64,000 bases of DNA from Gemmatimonadota bacterium (GCA_028877215.1 JAPPFJ010000027.1:62001-126000), one strand, 5' to 3'; shown: positions 34,637 to 43,818, counted from the first letter of the stretch. Notes: generated by a model from the letters alone, not told the origin. Translations and numbers: made by a program.

Positions 34637-36985
34637 ATGCAAACCCATCGAAATCCATGCACTATGTACAAACCCGACGACCTTGCGCGCGCCAGGGAAA
34701 ATATCAACCGACACGCGTGGGCCAGGGATCTCTACGGTCAGATCAAATCACAGGCCGGCTACTATATGACGATGGACCGTGGCCGGATGCGGTCTTTCAT
34801 CAGCGACCAGACGCCGCTCGTCACCGTCGTCTGTCCCGACTGCGGCTGCGGACCCTGGTATGCCTACATCCTGATCAACCAGGGCGACACGCTTCAATGC
34901 ACGGACTGCAAGGCGATGTGGGACTGGGACCCGGAGGACACTTCCGAAACATGGAACATCCAGGCGGTGGTCCGCACGTATCGCCTGAAGTACATCCTTG
35001 GCGGCCTGGAGAGCGCCGGAATTGTCTACGGTATCGAAGGCGACGTGCGATACGCCGAAAAAGCCGCCATTCTGGTCGAACGATTCGCTGAAGTCTTCAA
35101 GAGCTACCGGCTGAACCAGGTCAACAAGAACGTCTGGCACGATCAGAACGATCCGTATTACGGAAAAATCGACGGCTGGAAACAGAGGGATGCGTGGTGC
35201 GCCCGAACCGTGCTGATCGCGTATGACCTCATCCGCGACTCAGACGTATTTGAAGACGAACAGCGCCGGTCCATAGATGCCTTTGTCGAATACGTACGGG
35301 ACTATTTCGTCGAGTCCTTCAACAACCCGGGAACCTCGACGCTCGAGGGATATCAATATACCGATGACCTCTCACCGTATCTCTCCCACTATTCCATTCA
35401 GGACCACGGAGGCGCGTGGTGGTGCATCGCCGCTTCCGCCGCGCTGACGGGCGACCGGGAAATCCTGCGATCCGTTGTCAGGTTGTACGAAGACATGCTC
35501 AAACCCGAGGCCGGCGTGTTCTTCCAGGATGGCGCGTTTTACGAATGCACGGCCGACTACACCCTGGGGCTGCTCCAGACGACCATCGGCATCCCGGAAA
35601 TCATCCGTGGCAATCTGGACACCGACATGTACGCCAATCCCAGCTGCGCCCTACTGGAGAAGTGTTATACCTGGTTTCTGGACGCCGCCTTTCCGAACGA
35701 CACCAACCCGGCGATCAACGATTCGCACGTTGGCAGTCCGTTGCGCCCGTTTTGTTCGGAAATCGCCTATATCGTCTACAACAGTCAGAAGGCGCTGCGA
35801 CATCTCAAGACACTATGGGGCGGCGACCTGAACGGAGGAACAGAATATTCGCTCTTCTACCGGGATCCGGATGCCGCGGTCGAAGGCGACGGCGAACCCT
35901 ACGCCGCTGCGAGCGCCCACCTGCCCGATATCGGACTCATGATTCTTCGTCACGGCGAAGACAAGCCGTCTCGGACCATGGCCTTCATCGACTACGGACC
36001 CTATATTCCGGCCGCCCACAAGCAAAAAGACTATCTCAACTTCGTCCTCTGGTCGTGCGGACAGGAAATGGTGACGGAAATGGGATACAATTGGAATCCG
36101 GAGTGGGCTCGCCTGTGGGAACGCGGCCCGCTATCGCACAATACCGTCCTGGAATGCGCGGGACAGGGCGAGGGAGGAAAACCGCTTCTGTGGTGCGTGA
36201 CCCCGGGCCCGAAACTGGCCGAGGCGGGCCTGCCGCCGGGCAACGCCCGCCTTATCGCACTGCTGCCGCGAAGTTCGGGCGAACCCCTCATCGCCGACGT
36301 CTTCAGCGTCTCGGGAGACTACGATTCGTACACCTGGATGCTGCACGCAAAATCCGGAGACCTGGAGGTTGCGGGCCTCGACGCCCTCGTGCCTTCAGGC
36401 GTCCCCGAGCCCCTGCGTTCCGGCCGGTCGGCCAGCGCGATTGACGACGTCACCGCCACGTGGACGATGGATCGCGGCGGCTTGCGGACAATTATCCCGA
36501 ATATCTGCGACACGACGGTTACGGTCTCCGAATGTCCACCTGAGGAGGACGTGATCGAGGACCTGCACGCCGAGGGCGGCACGCTTAAACCCGGCGCCGT
36601 TCTCCCGTACCGCGGCCACCTCCAGGTCTCACGGCCCGGTCCGGATGCCGTGTTCGCCGCCGTACACGCGCCGTTCACGCACCACCCTCCCGCGATCGAA
36701 ATCGAATGCCGTACGCCGTCCGACGCCGCGTTGGCGCTCCGGATCCACACGGAAAATGAACGCTTTCTCATGTTGTATAACCCCTCGCGGGTGGAGGCGC
36801 ATTTCGACGGACTGTCCCTGAAGGGACGCGCGGCCGTCGTGACGGTCCAGGACGATGCCCTCCGTTCGCTCTGCCTCGCTTCGGGCACTTCGCTGGATTT
36901 CGGCGAGACCGGGCTTCACTTGAAAGAGACCGGCAACGCCTACGGAGTACGTTCCGGAGACGCGTTTAAAAGGGTGGAGCTGTAG
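34637..36985 (+). CDS. Heparinase II/III family protein (polysaccharide lyase-like)
   Basis: 782 aa, cytosolic by sequence. An alpha/alpha-toroid N-terminal part (about 90-400) includes a Cys4 patch (VVCPDCGCGP...LQCTDCKAMW) that may bind zinc, WKQRDAWCART and catalytic-site-like SHYSIQDHGGAWW. The C-terminal beta-sandwich (about 420-780) contains the family hallmark WERGPLSHNTVLECAGQ. Heparinase II/III-like lyases cleave uronic-acid polysaccharides by beta-elimination to unsaturated sugars. AGAGG precedes the ATG by about 5-7 bases. This is the strongest evidence that the cluster handles a uronate glycan. Confidence 0.85.
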   Translation: MQTHRNPCTMYKPDDLARARENINRHAWARDLYGQIKSQAGYYMTMDRGRMRSFISDQTPLVTVVCPDCGCGPWYAYILINQGDTLQCTDCKAMWDWDPEDTSETWNIQAVVRTYRLKYILGGLESAGIVYGIEGDVRYAEKAAILVERFAEVFKSYRLNQVNKNVWHDQNDPYYGKIDGWKQRDAWCARTVLIAYDLIRDSDVFEDEQRRSIDAFVEYVRDYFVESFNNPGTSTLEGYQYTDDLSPYLSHYSIQDHGGAWWCIAASAALTGDREILRSVVRLYEDMLKPEAGVFFQDGAFYECTADYTLGLLQTTIGIPEIIRGNLDTDMYANPSCALLEKCYTWFLDAAFPNDTNPAINDSHVGSPLRPFCSEIAYIVYNSQKALRHLKTLWGGDLNGGTEYSLFYRDPDAAVEGDGEPYAAASAHLPDIGLMILRHGEDKPSRTMAFIDYGPYIPAAHKQKDYLNFVLWSCGQEMVTEMGYNWNPEWARLWERGPLSHNTVLECAGQGEGGKPLLWCVTPGPKLAEAGLPPGNARLIALLPRSSGEPLIADVFSVSGDYDSYTWMLHAKSGDLEVAGLDALVPSGVPEPLRSGRSASAIDDVTATWTMDRGGLRTIIPNICDTTVTVSECPPEEDVIEDLHAEGGTLKPGAVLPYRGHLQVSRPGPDAVFAAVHAPFTHHPPAIEIECRTPSDAALALRIHTENERFLMLYNPSRVEAHFDGLSLKGRAAVVTVQDDALRSLCLASGTSLDFGETGLHLKETGNAYGVRSGDAFKRVEL

Positions 36986-37047
36986 GGTTCAGTCCGCTAT
37001 ATTGTGCCGTTCCGAAACGCAATCCTACTTAAATTCAGGAGACGTGC

Positions 37048-37992
37048 ATGCCGTCCGACTTTCTCAACCGGATCGCCGAAGGACCCCTGCTTTGCGATGG
37101 CGGCTATTATCTCGAATTCGAACGGCGCTGCCTTGGCAGCTACGCCTCCAAAATTCCGATGGGCGTACTCGACTTTCCCGAAGGCGTTCTCGAACTGCAC
37201 AAGGAATTCGCCCGCGCGGGCGCCGAAGTTCTGCAGGCCATGGTCTGGGGCGTACGGCCGATGGAACGCGAGGAGGAACTCCACAGCAAGGCCGTGGAAC
37301 TCGCACGGGAAGCAGCCGGACAGGACAGGTTCGTGGCGGGCACGCTCAGCCCGTTCGTCTATTCGGGCCGATCCAAATGGGAGCCCATGACCGAAGAAGA
37401 CAGGACCAATGCAAGTGAATTCTTCGAACGCCGCGTTACGCAGCAGACCTCTGCCGGCGTGGATCTCTTCATCGTCGAAACCTTCTATTCCGTGGATGAA
37501 ATCAGTCTGGCCATTCCCTTCGTCAAACAGGCCGGGATTCCCGCCGTCGTGACGATGACCTATCGCGACGCGGAGTTTACCAGGGAGGGTTACCGTCCGG
37601 GCGAAGCCGCCAAACGCCTCGTGGACGTGGGCGCCGACGTGGTGGGCATCAATTGCATGCGACCATGGTCCACCATGCGCCCCCTGATGTACGAAGTCAG
37701 GGAAGCCGTTTCGGTGCCTCTATGCGCGCAGCCCACCGGATACGAACTCGAACCCGGAGAGAATTTCAATCGCCCGTTGAGCGTCGCCAACCTCTGGACG
37801 CAGGTCGAGCCCCGCGTTGTCACGCGTTTTTCGATGGCGGAGTATACCACCGAAGCCGCACATATGGGCATCGGCCTCATCGGATCCTGCTGCGGCGCCC
37901 TGCCGTTCCACGTGCGCGCCATGGCCGAGGCGCTTGGCAAGGCCACCGACCTGCCCGACGTTAACCGTGGGTACCACGGGCTTGCGGGGTGA
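37048..37992 (+). CDS. Homocysteine S-methyltransferase-like protein
   Basis: A 314-aa TIM-barrel protein of the pfam S-methyl_trans family (BHMT/MmuM/MetH N-domain). Zinc Cys ligands are in VGINCMRPW and IGSCCGALP; the N-terminus LLCDGGYYLEFERR takes the place of the usual DGGxGTxL. The family moves a methyl group from betaine, S-methylmethionine or a corrinoid partner to homocysteine. Its place within a polysaccharide cluster is puzzling; methylated sugars or osmolytes such as DMSP are possible. AGGAG seven bases before the ATG. Confidence 0.85.
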   Translation: MPSDFLNRIAEGPLLCDGGYYLEFERRCLGSYASKIPMGVLDFPEGVLELHKEFARAGAEVLQAMVWGVRPMEREEELHSKAVELAREAAGQDRFVAGTLSPFVYSGRSKWEPMTEEDRTNASEFFERRVTQQTSAGVDLFIVETFYSVDEISLAIPFVKQAGIPAVVTMTYRDAEFTREGYRPGEAAKRLVDVGADVVGINCMRPWSTMRPLMYEVREAVSVPLCAQPTGYELEPGENFNRPLSVANLWTQVEPRVVTRFSMAEYTTEAAHMGIGLIGSCCGALPFHVRAMAEALGKATDLPDVNRGYHGLAG

Positions 37993-38078
37993 GACGCGAT
38001 CGTGGAATTCCGGGGACACGTTCCGTAGCCATTCACGCCGCTCACTGACCGCGCCGCGCAGAGGGGAGGAAGTCATCA

Positions 38079-39761
38079 ATGCTGAATGAAGTCACCGCGT
38101 GCCTCGAGAAGGGGTTCGAACTCGGCGTCCGGTGGACGGATGAAGACGGCGTCCTGAACGATGCCTATGAGAGCAACCGGCCGGAGAACTTCGCGCCGGC
38201 CTGCTGGGCCGTTATCGGCGCGTCGCTCTACCGGCTCTCCGGCGAGGACGTCTACCTCGAGTGGACGGACCGGTGGATGAAACGCACGGCCGAGATCATG
38301 GAAGGCGCCAGAAATTCGCCCGGTTTCAGGGAATACGTGATGGGGTACGGCGCGATGGTTTTTCCTATACTCTGCGATGTCGTGGACAGGGATATCCTGG
38401 AACGATGGGAAACCGCCTTTAGCGCTTCGTATACCGACGACGCGGAATTGTCCGATTGCCATGTCTCAGCCGCGTCTCTGCTGTGCGACCTGTTCCTGGA
38501 TGGCGGGCGGGAGGATAAAGCCGGTAAGCGATCCGGAGAATTCATCGCCGCGTTCAACAGGAGGTTGACATCGGGGGGTTTTCTCCGGGACGACGACGTG
38601 AACGGGCACTCCGTTGCGCACGTCTACCTAACCGGCACGTTCCTGGCCGCCGCCCTGCTCAATGGAGAATCAGATGGTTACAGGGTTTCCGAACACGACC
38701 GGCGTCAGGTCCGGCGGCTCCTCGAGACCATATGCGCGTGGTTCAAAAGGGCCAACGGACAATTCCATCTCCCGTTTCTGGCCAGTCGGAGCATCTACCA
38801 GATGTACGTCTACCCCATGGTCGCGCTTCTCTCGTTTATAGGCGAGGGTGAAAAGGCCAGGGAAAGAATCCTCGCCCTTCTCGACTTCTGCCGGTCCTTC
38901 AATCCTGACAAGGGCGTATTCTCCCATACGCCGAACCATCTGTCGCCATTTGCCGTCGCCGGCCTGGAATGGACCTACAACCGTCTGAACACCGACCTGG
39001 GTGCGGGTCTCGTTGCCTGGGCGCTGCTCGCGCTCCTGATCGACGAGGAATGGACGGGGTTCGGCCCGGTCGCCGCCGCCCCGGTGGAAGACGTGGTCGA
39101 TACGGAAGCGGGATACGCGATTCTGCACGGCGAGAAGTCTCGCCTTGCTCTGACCCTCTGCAACCACGACTGGGGGTACCACCTCCCGCTCCAGCCGCTT
39201 TCGGTCAAACTCGGCAATACCCCGATGATCGAACCCATCGCCGATGCCAAACGGGACGGTGTCAAACATACCTTCCACGAACAGATTACGGAGCCGGACA
39301 AGGCCGATCCGCTGCTTGAGCCCTACTTCGGCATTCTTGTCAACGAAGCCGGCGGCGCCTACCGCATCATGGAAGGCGACGCGGAGGTGATTGCCGCGGA
39401 CGAATTCAGACTTGACGGTCCGGTCCGGCTGAACCTCAAACTCGACCTCGAGGACGAACTCATCCGGCTCACGTACCGGGTCACAGACCTCAGGGACGAC
39501 GACCAGGTCGTTTTCTCCATACCAATCGTCCTCTGGGACGGCAAGGAGGAGCTGATCTACGATATCCACGGCGGTACGATCGTCCTGGGCTGGAAAGGCG
39601 CAGCCTACCGCATATCGATATCCGGCACCAGCGGCCCCTGGGATCTGCACATGGCGCGCTATCTACACGCTGGGTACGGCGTCACGGGGAACATGACCGC
39701 GCCCGTCGCTCACGAATCCTCACGACTCCAGGTCGCCGTCACCATCGAACGGACGGCGTGA
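38079..39761 (+). CDS. Putative alpha/alpha-toroid carbohydrate-active protein
   Basis: 560 aa. The N-terminal about 330 residues are helical with repeated aromatic turns (WAVIGASLYRLSGEDVYLEW, TPNHLSPFAVAGLEWTYNRL), as in (alpha/alpha) toroid lyases and glycoside hydrolases. The C-terminal about 220 residues are beta-rich (SRLALTLCNHDWGYHLPL, FSIPIVLWDGKEELIYDIHG), giving the toroid plus sandwich layout of polysaccharide lyases. No specific catalytic motif recognised. No signal peptide. GGGGAGGAAG precedes the ATG. It is the last gene before the second MITE-like copy. Confidence 0.6.
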   Translation: MLNEVTACLEKGFELGVRWTDEDGVLNDAYESNRPENFAPACWAVIGASLYRLSGEDVYLEWTDRWMKRTAEIMEGARNSPGFREYVMGYGAMVFPILCDVVDRDILERWETAFSASYTDDAELSDCHVSAASLLCDLFLDGGREDKAGKRSGEFIAAFNRRLTSGGFLRDDDVNGHSVAHVYLTGTFLAAALLNGESDGYRVSEHDRRQVRRLLETICAWFKRANGQFHLPFLASRSIYQMYVYPMVALLSFIGEGEKARERILALLDFCRSFNPDKGVFSHTPNHLSPFAVAGLEWTYNRLNTDLGAGLVAWALLALLIDEEWTGFGPVAAAPVEDVVDTEAGYAILHGEKSRLALTLCNHDWGYHLPLQPLSVKLGNTPMIEPIADAKRDGVKHTFHEQITEPDKADPLLEPYFGILVNEAGGAYRIMEGDAEVIAADEFRLDGPVRLNLKLDLEDELIRLTYRVTDLRDDDQVVFSIPIVLWDGKEELIYDIHGGTIVLGWKGAAYRISISGTSGPWDLHMARYLHAGYGVTGNMTAPVAHESSRLQVAVTIERTA

Positions 39762-39776
39762 CGCGCTTCCGTCTTA

Positions 39777-39939
39777 AGAAGCTGTCTTAAAATTCCCAGC
39801 GGTCTTCGCGCGGCTGCAAAAGCGCCGGTCGGCGTTGGTCAAATCCACCCGTATAGACAAATATGGGCGAATTTTCCCGCCTTGACCGCCACTTTTTCGC
39901 TCGCGCTCGGGAACTCACCGGTAATTTTAAAACAACTTC
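39777..39939 (-). mobile_element. 163-bp MITE-like element, copy 2
   Basis: Reverse complement of copy 1 (29869-30031), near-identical. Left end agaagctgtcttaaaatt, right end aattttaaaacaacttc, with TA at 39775-39776 and 39940-39941. It ends 12 bp before the ATG of the next gene, so that gene's leader and possible ribosome site lie in element DNA. Confidence 0.88.
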
Positions 39940-39951
39940 TATGGTCCGCTC

Positions 39952-40935
39952 ATGAACCTCGGATTCGTCGGTCTGGGCAACTACGCCATAAACCATCAGC
40001 GGGCCGTCCGGAAGCATCCGGAGCTGGCCCTGATATCCGTCTATGACATTGTGCCCGAGCGGGCTGAGGAGGTAGCCCGGGAGTTCGGCGCAAAACGGGC
40101 GCCCGCTATCGAAGCCCTGGCCGGCGACCCTGACGTGGACGGCGTGGTCATCACCACACCCAACCCGCGCCATTACGATGACTTCAAGGTCTGTACGGCC
40201 CACGGCAAACACGTCTTCGTCAACGTGCCAGTGACGACGAGCCGCGCTCAGGCCGTGGAGATGATGCGGCTCGCGGAGAAACATGACGTCACCTATATGG
40301 CCGGCCATAACCTCCGCAAGAACCCGGCCGTTTCCTATCTGAAGAGACGTCTCGACGCAGGGGATATAGGCACATTGCACTCGGTCGAAGCATCGGTCGG
40401 GGGCGCCGCCGCGTACGGTCTCACGCCGGACAACTGGCGGTACCACATCAGGAACGCGCCCCTACTGCCCTTCGCGCAGATGGCCGTTGTCTTCGTCGAC
40501 CTGATCCTGGACATCATGGGCGCCCCTGAAAGCATCGCCGCCTTCATGTCCAAGCGAGACGGCGCCGGAGAGTCTCCAGACCTGGGCGCCGTTATCGGAC
40601 AGTACGCCGACGGACGACTTTCCTATATCGGCGCGTCGTACGTCTCGCATCTGGGATACGAAATCACCTTCGCGGGCAGCGAGGCCAGGGTCACGTGGGA
40701 CAGCCACGACGAAAACGCCGTCACCCTGATCGGCCCGGAGAGTCGCCACAGGGAGACCTTCGACCGGATCGACGAACAGTACGAAGAACTTGCCGAATTC
40801 GCGCACTGCGCGCAGACCGGCGCCACGCCCACGGTGAACGGCTTGGACGCCTGCAACGTCGCCGCCTACTTCGAGGCTATCGAAGAATCCGTCAACACCG
40901 GTCGGGCCGTTCGCTTCAGGCCTTTCGACGAATAA
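39952..40935 (+). CDS. Gfo/Idh/MocA family protein, catalytic residues altered
   Basis: A 327-aa Gfo/Idh/MocA-fold protein: NAD-binding GFVGLGNYAINHQRAV at the N-terminus, and typical order of strands (VVITTPNPRHYDDF). The catalytic EKP motif is replaced by FVNVPVTTS, so the conserved Lys is absent. The His-containing segment (GG.L.D.G.H) reads LLPFAQMAVVFVDLILDIMG without His. It may have lost dehydrogenase activity or catalyse something different. The MITE-like copy ends 12 bp upstream and leaves no clear ribosome site. A hairpin terminator follows the stop. Confidence 0.8.
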   Translation: MNLGFVGLGNYAINHQRAVRKHPELALISVYDIVPERAEEVAREFGAKRAPAIEALAGDPDVDGVVITTPNPRHYDDFKVCTAHGKHVFVNVPVTTSRAQAVEMMRLAEKHDVTYMAGHNLRKNPAVSYLKRRLDAGDIGTLHSVEASVGGAAAYGLTPDNWRYHIRNAPLLPFAQMAVVFVDLILDIMGAPESIAAFMSKRDGAGESPDLGAVIGQYADGRLSYIGASYVSHLGYEITFAGSEARVTWDSHDENAVTLIGPESRHRETFDRIDEQYEELAEFAHCAQTGATPTVNGLDACNVAAYFEAIEESVNTGRAVRFRPFDE

Positions 40936-40937
40936 TA

Positions 40938-40966
40938 AAGCCCTGGAGATCGCGTCTCCAGGGCTT
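40938..40966. terminator. Bidirectional terminator between convergent genes
   Basis: A perfect 12-bp stem (aagccctggaga 40938-40949 with 40955-40966) and 5-nt loop. On the minus strand it is followed by tttattatt, on the plus strand by only a weak T pair. It serves the Gfo gene from the left and the proS-linked gene from the right. Confidence 0.85.
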
Positions 40967-40989
40967 CGACCAATTCAACCTCGCGACCG

Positions 40990-41220
40990 TCATTGTGGAA
41001 CACCGGCAGCAGGGTTTCGAATCTGCGCATGAGACATCTCCACCTCGTCTTCCGAGGCTTGTCGATATGAAATTTTCTGGTCATCCAGAATCGACAATGC
41101 CTGAACGGGCACGATGTATACGCCATCCGGCAAGCTCGTCACCGTGGCACGGGTCGCCAGTTCGTAATAGCCATTAACCTGATGTTTGCGACTATTGAAC
41201 TTAATATAAACGGTATTCAT
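40990..41220 (-). CDS. Small hypothetical protein coupled to proS, 76 aa
   Basis: Begins MNTVYIKFNSRKHQVNGYYE and contains LATRATVTSLPDGVYIVPVQ; soluble, with a compact beta-then-helix look. Its ATG overlaps the proS stop by four bases (ATGA), and it ends 24 bp before the terminator, so it is the last gene of the proS transcript. No family recognised. The overlap and protein-like composition argue for a real gene. Confidence 0.75.
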   Translation of the reverse strand: MNTVYIKFNSRKHQVNGYYELATRATVTSLPDGVYIVPVQALSILDDQKISYRQASEDEVEMSHAQIRNPAAGVPQ

Positions 41221-42947
41221 GCCTGGCCTCGTTGGACGATTTCTTTCACGTACCCTACCAACGCGTCGATTGCGACGTCTCTCCTGTCTCGCTCGTTTCT
41301 CATTTTCACTTCCACCTCCCCCTTCGCCAGCCCCCTGGAACCCACGGTAATCCGGACGGGGATGCCAATCAGGTCCGCATCGTTGAACTTTACGCCCGCC
41401 CGCTCGTCTCGGTCGTCCAACAGCACCTCGATGTCCTCTGCCTCCAGGTTCCGGCAGATCCGCTCCGCCGCCTCCAGCTCTCCCCGCGGCCGATTTCCCG
41501 ATAACACCACGATATGCACGTGGAAAGGAGCGACCGAAATCGGCCAGACGATGCCCTGATCGTCGTGGTGTTCCTCGATTACGCAGGCCAGCAGGCGCCC
41601 GACGCCGATCCCGTAGGAACCCATCACCAGTGGACGGGCTTTGCCGTTTTCATCCAGGAAATTCGCGCCCAGTTTCTCGCTGTATCTCGTGCCCAGCTTG
41701 AAGATATTCCCCACCTCCACCCCGCGCGCCGACCGCAGCGGGGCGCCGCAGGAAGCGCACGGCATCCCCGCCTCCACCGCCACCAGGTCGGTGACCAGGT
41801 CCGCTTCGAAGTCCCTGCCCACGTTTACGTTCAGGCAGTGATGGTCCACCTTGTTCGCTCCAGACACGAGATTGCCCGACGCCGCCACCAGGTCATCAAC
41901 GACAATCAACGCATCCCCCGCGATGCCGATGGGAGATCCGTATCCGGGCTCGGCGCCGATCGCACGGATTTCATCCTCGGTCGCCGGCCGCATATCGACG
42001 GCCCCGACCGCGTTGGCCAACTTCGTTTCGCTGAGTTCGTGGTCTCCCCTAACAAGCGCGAAGATAAACCGTTCTTCTCCCTGCACGGAACCTGTCATAA
42101 ACACCGCTTTGGCCGTTCGGCTTGCGGGAATATCCAGGAACTGCGCCAGATCTTCAATGGTGGTACACCCCGGCGTGGCCACTTCCCTGAGCGGCTCCGG
42201 CGTCTCAGTGACGGCCTCCTCTCTTTCGTACACGGCAATCTGCCGGTTCGCGCGGTATTCGCATCCGTCGCAAATCAGCAGCGTATCCTCACCCGCGGGA
42301 TTCAGATACATGAATTCGTGCGCCCCGGTTCCACCCATCATGCCGGTGTCGCTCTCCACCGAAACCACCTGATCCGCCAGGCCGGCCCGACGGAAGATAT
42401 TCTCATAGGCCCGGTACATATCCTGATAGACCGATTCCAGGCCGGCTTCATCCAGGTCGAAGCTGTACGCGTCTTTCATCGTAAATTCCCGCACGCGTAT
42501 CAGTCCGCCCCGGCTCCGGGGCTCGTCGCGGAATTTCGTCTGAATCTGAAACACGCTCATCGGCAACTGACGATAGCTCCTGATCAGATGCCTCGCCAGA
42601 TCCGTGACCGCCTCTTCGTGGGTCATTGCAAGGCACATGTTCCGCTCGGATCGATCCTGCATCCGGAGCATTTCAGGACCCACCTCGCTCCACCTCCCGC
42701 TTTCCTGCCAGAGCTCAGCCGGCTGCACGATGGGCATCAGCAGTTCCACGCAGTCAATTGCCGCCATCTCCTCCCGGAAGATCGCCTCGATCTTCCGGGC
42801 GACCCGGAGGCCCAGCGGCAGCGCGCTGAAGATGCCCGCGGCCAGCGGACGGATCAGCCCCGCCCGAAGCGCAAGTTGATGGCTGACCAGCTCCGCGTCG
42901 GCCGGCGCCTCACGAAGCGTCTGCGTAAAAAGGCTGCTATACCGCAT
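41217..42947 (-). CDS. proS: Proline--tRNA ligase, bacterial type
   Basis: A 576-aa class II aminoacyl-tRNA synthetase. Motif 2 (FQIQTKFRDEPRSRGGLIRVREF), the INS editing domain (about 225-385, with VRGDHELSETKLAN and zinc-like CASCGAPL just after), motif 3 (MGSYGIGVGRLLACVIEEHHDD) and the anticodon-binding domain are all present. Length is normal. The start at 42947 has GGAG seven bases upstream; the longer frame adds only five residues. Confidence 0.97.
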   Translation of the reverse strand: MRYSSLFTQTLREAPADAELVSHQLALRAGLIRPLAAGIFSALPLGLRVARKIEAIFREEMAAIDCVELLMPIVQPAELWQESGRWSEVGPEMLRMQDRSERNMCLAMTHEEAVTDLARHLIRSYRQLPMSVFQIQTKFRDEPRSRGGLIRVREFTMKDAYSFDLDEAGLESVYQDMYRAYENIFRRAGLADQVVSVESDTGMMGGTGAHEFMYLNPAGEDTLLICDGCEYRANRQIAVYEREEAVTETPEPLREVATPGCTTIEDLAQFLDIPASRTAKAVFMTGSVQGEERFIFALVRGDHELSETKLANAVGAVDMRPATEDEIRAIGAEPGYGSPIGIAGDALIVVDDLVAASGNLVSGANKVDHHCLNVNVGRDFEADLVTDLVAVEAGMPCASCGAPLRSARGVEVGNIFKLGTRYSEKLGANFLDENGKARPLVMGSYGIGVGRLLACVIEEHHDDQGIVWPISVAPFHVHIVVLSGNRPRGELEAAERICRNLEAEDIEVLLDDRDERAGVKFNDADLIGIPVRITVGSRGLAKGEVEVKMRNERDRRDVAIDALVGYVKEIVQRGQA

Positions 42948-43002
42948 CAAGACTCCTTTCAATATCTATCGAACCTCACCACCCGCGCACGCGGCGCGCT
43001 TT

Positions 43003-43752
43003 CTAGAAACTGAAAAGCCGCAGGGCGGTCCGGCCCATGATCCATTCGAGTTCGCTATCGGAAAGGAACGTCCAGCGGCGGGGCATGTCTACCGCCATCT
43101 CGCAGGTCTCATGAAGACTCACGGGCGGGAAATCGCTCCCCCACATCATCCGCTCGGCGCCGAACCGCTCCAGCGCCCGTTCGATGAAGGGCGTCGCTTC
43201 CTCGTAGGGAAATCCCTTTCCGAATCCATAGAATCCGGACAGCATGAAGACGGTGTTTTCGTACTTCGCGTATCCCATCAGGCGCTCATAGTCCGGCTCA
43301 TCCGGGGTCTTCTCCACGTCGGGGAACCAACCCATATGTTCGATGCGAAACATCGCGTGCGGATGCCGCCGGATGCGGTCTTCCATAATGGGGCGAAGCA
43401 TGCCTGCCATGCCTCCGCTCAGGCTGGCCATGATACCCAGTTCGCCAACCGTGTCCCAGACCGTCTCATTATCGACAGAGGCCGGAATCCGCAGTCCCGC
43501 CAGACTGAACTCGGCCACTTCGCGCCGGATCCGGTCGCTCGCGTCCGCGGCGTCGTAGTCCACCGCGCCCAGAGACGCGAATCGGCCCGGATAGCGGTCC
43601 ATACAGTCTTTCAAATAGGCGTTATCGTGACATCCGCCGTACTGTACCAGCAACGCCCGGTCAATTCCGGCCGATTCCATCTGCGCCAGAAGTACCTCAA
43701 CTGCGACGTACTTGGTCAGTCCTACGTGGACGTGGCCGTCGACAATGGTCAT
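43003..43752 (-). CDS. Amidohydrolase family protein (TIM-barrel, amidohydrolase_2)
   Basis: A 249-aa metal-dependent hydrolase: HxH in VDGHVHVGLT at the N-terminus, FRIEHMGWFP (third His region) and MMWGSDFPPVS with the catalytic Asp. Members decarboxylate or hydrolyse small aromatic or sugar-acid compounds; uronate lactonases are in the same family. Substrate unknown. GGAGGGAAG precedes the ATG. About 60 bp downstream of the MBL-fold gene, same strand. Confidence 0.85.
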   Translation of the reverse strand: MTIVDGHVHVGLTKYVAVEVLLAQMESAGIDRALLVQYGGCHDNAYLKDCMDRYPGRFASLGAVDYDAADASDRIRREVAEFSLAGLRIPASVDNETVWDTVGELGIMASLSGGMAGMLRPIMEDRIRRHPHAMFRIEHMGWFPDVEKTPDEPDYERLMGYAKYENTVFMLSGFYGFGKGFPYEEATPFIERALERFGAERMMWGSDFPPVSLHETCEMAVDMPRRWTFLSDSELEWIMGRTALRLFSF

Positions 43753-43818
43753 TCCTTCCCTCCAGGGATTGTATGGGATATCCTGTATCGGCCGTTCTCA
43801 TTTGCCAACTGGCGTCAA

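Noticed and set aside
29867-39941. Composite transposon carrying the glycan cluster
   Set aside because: No transposase lies between or beside the copies, and the borders fit TA only to within a base, so I keep this as a hypothesis rather than a feature.
41514-43013. 499-codon open frame on the plus strand
   Set aside because: Antisense shadow of proS, which is unambiguous.
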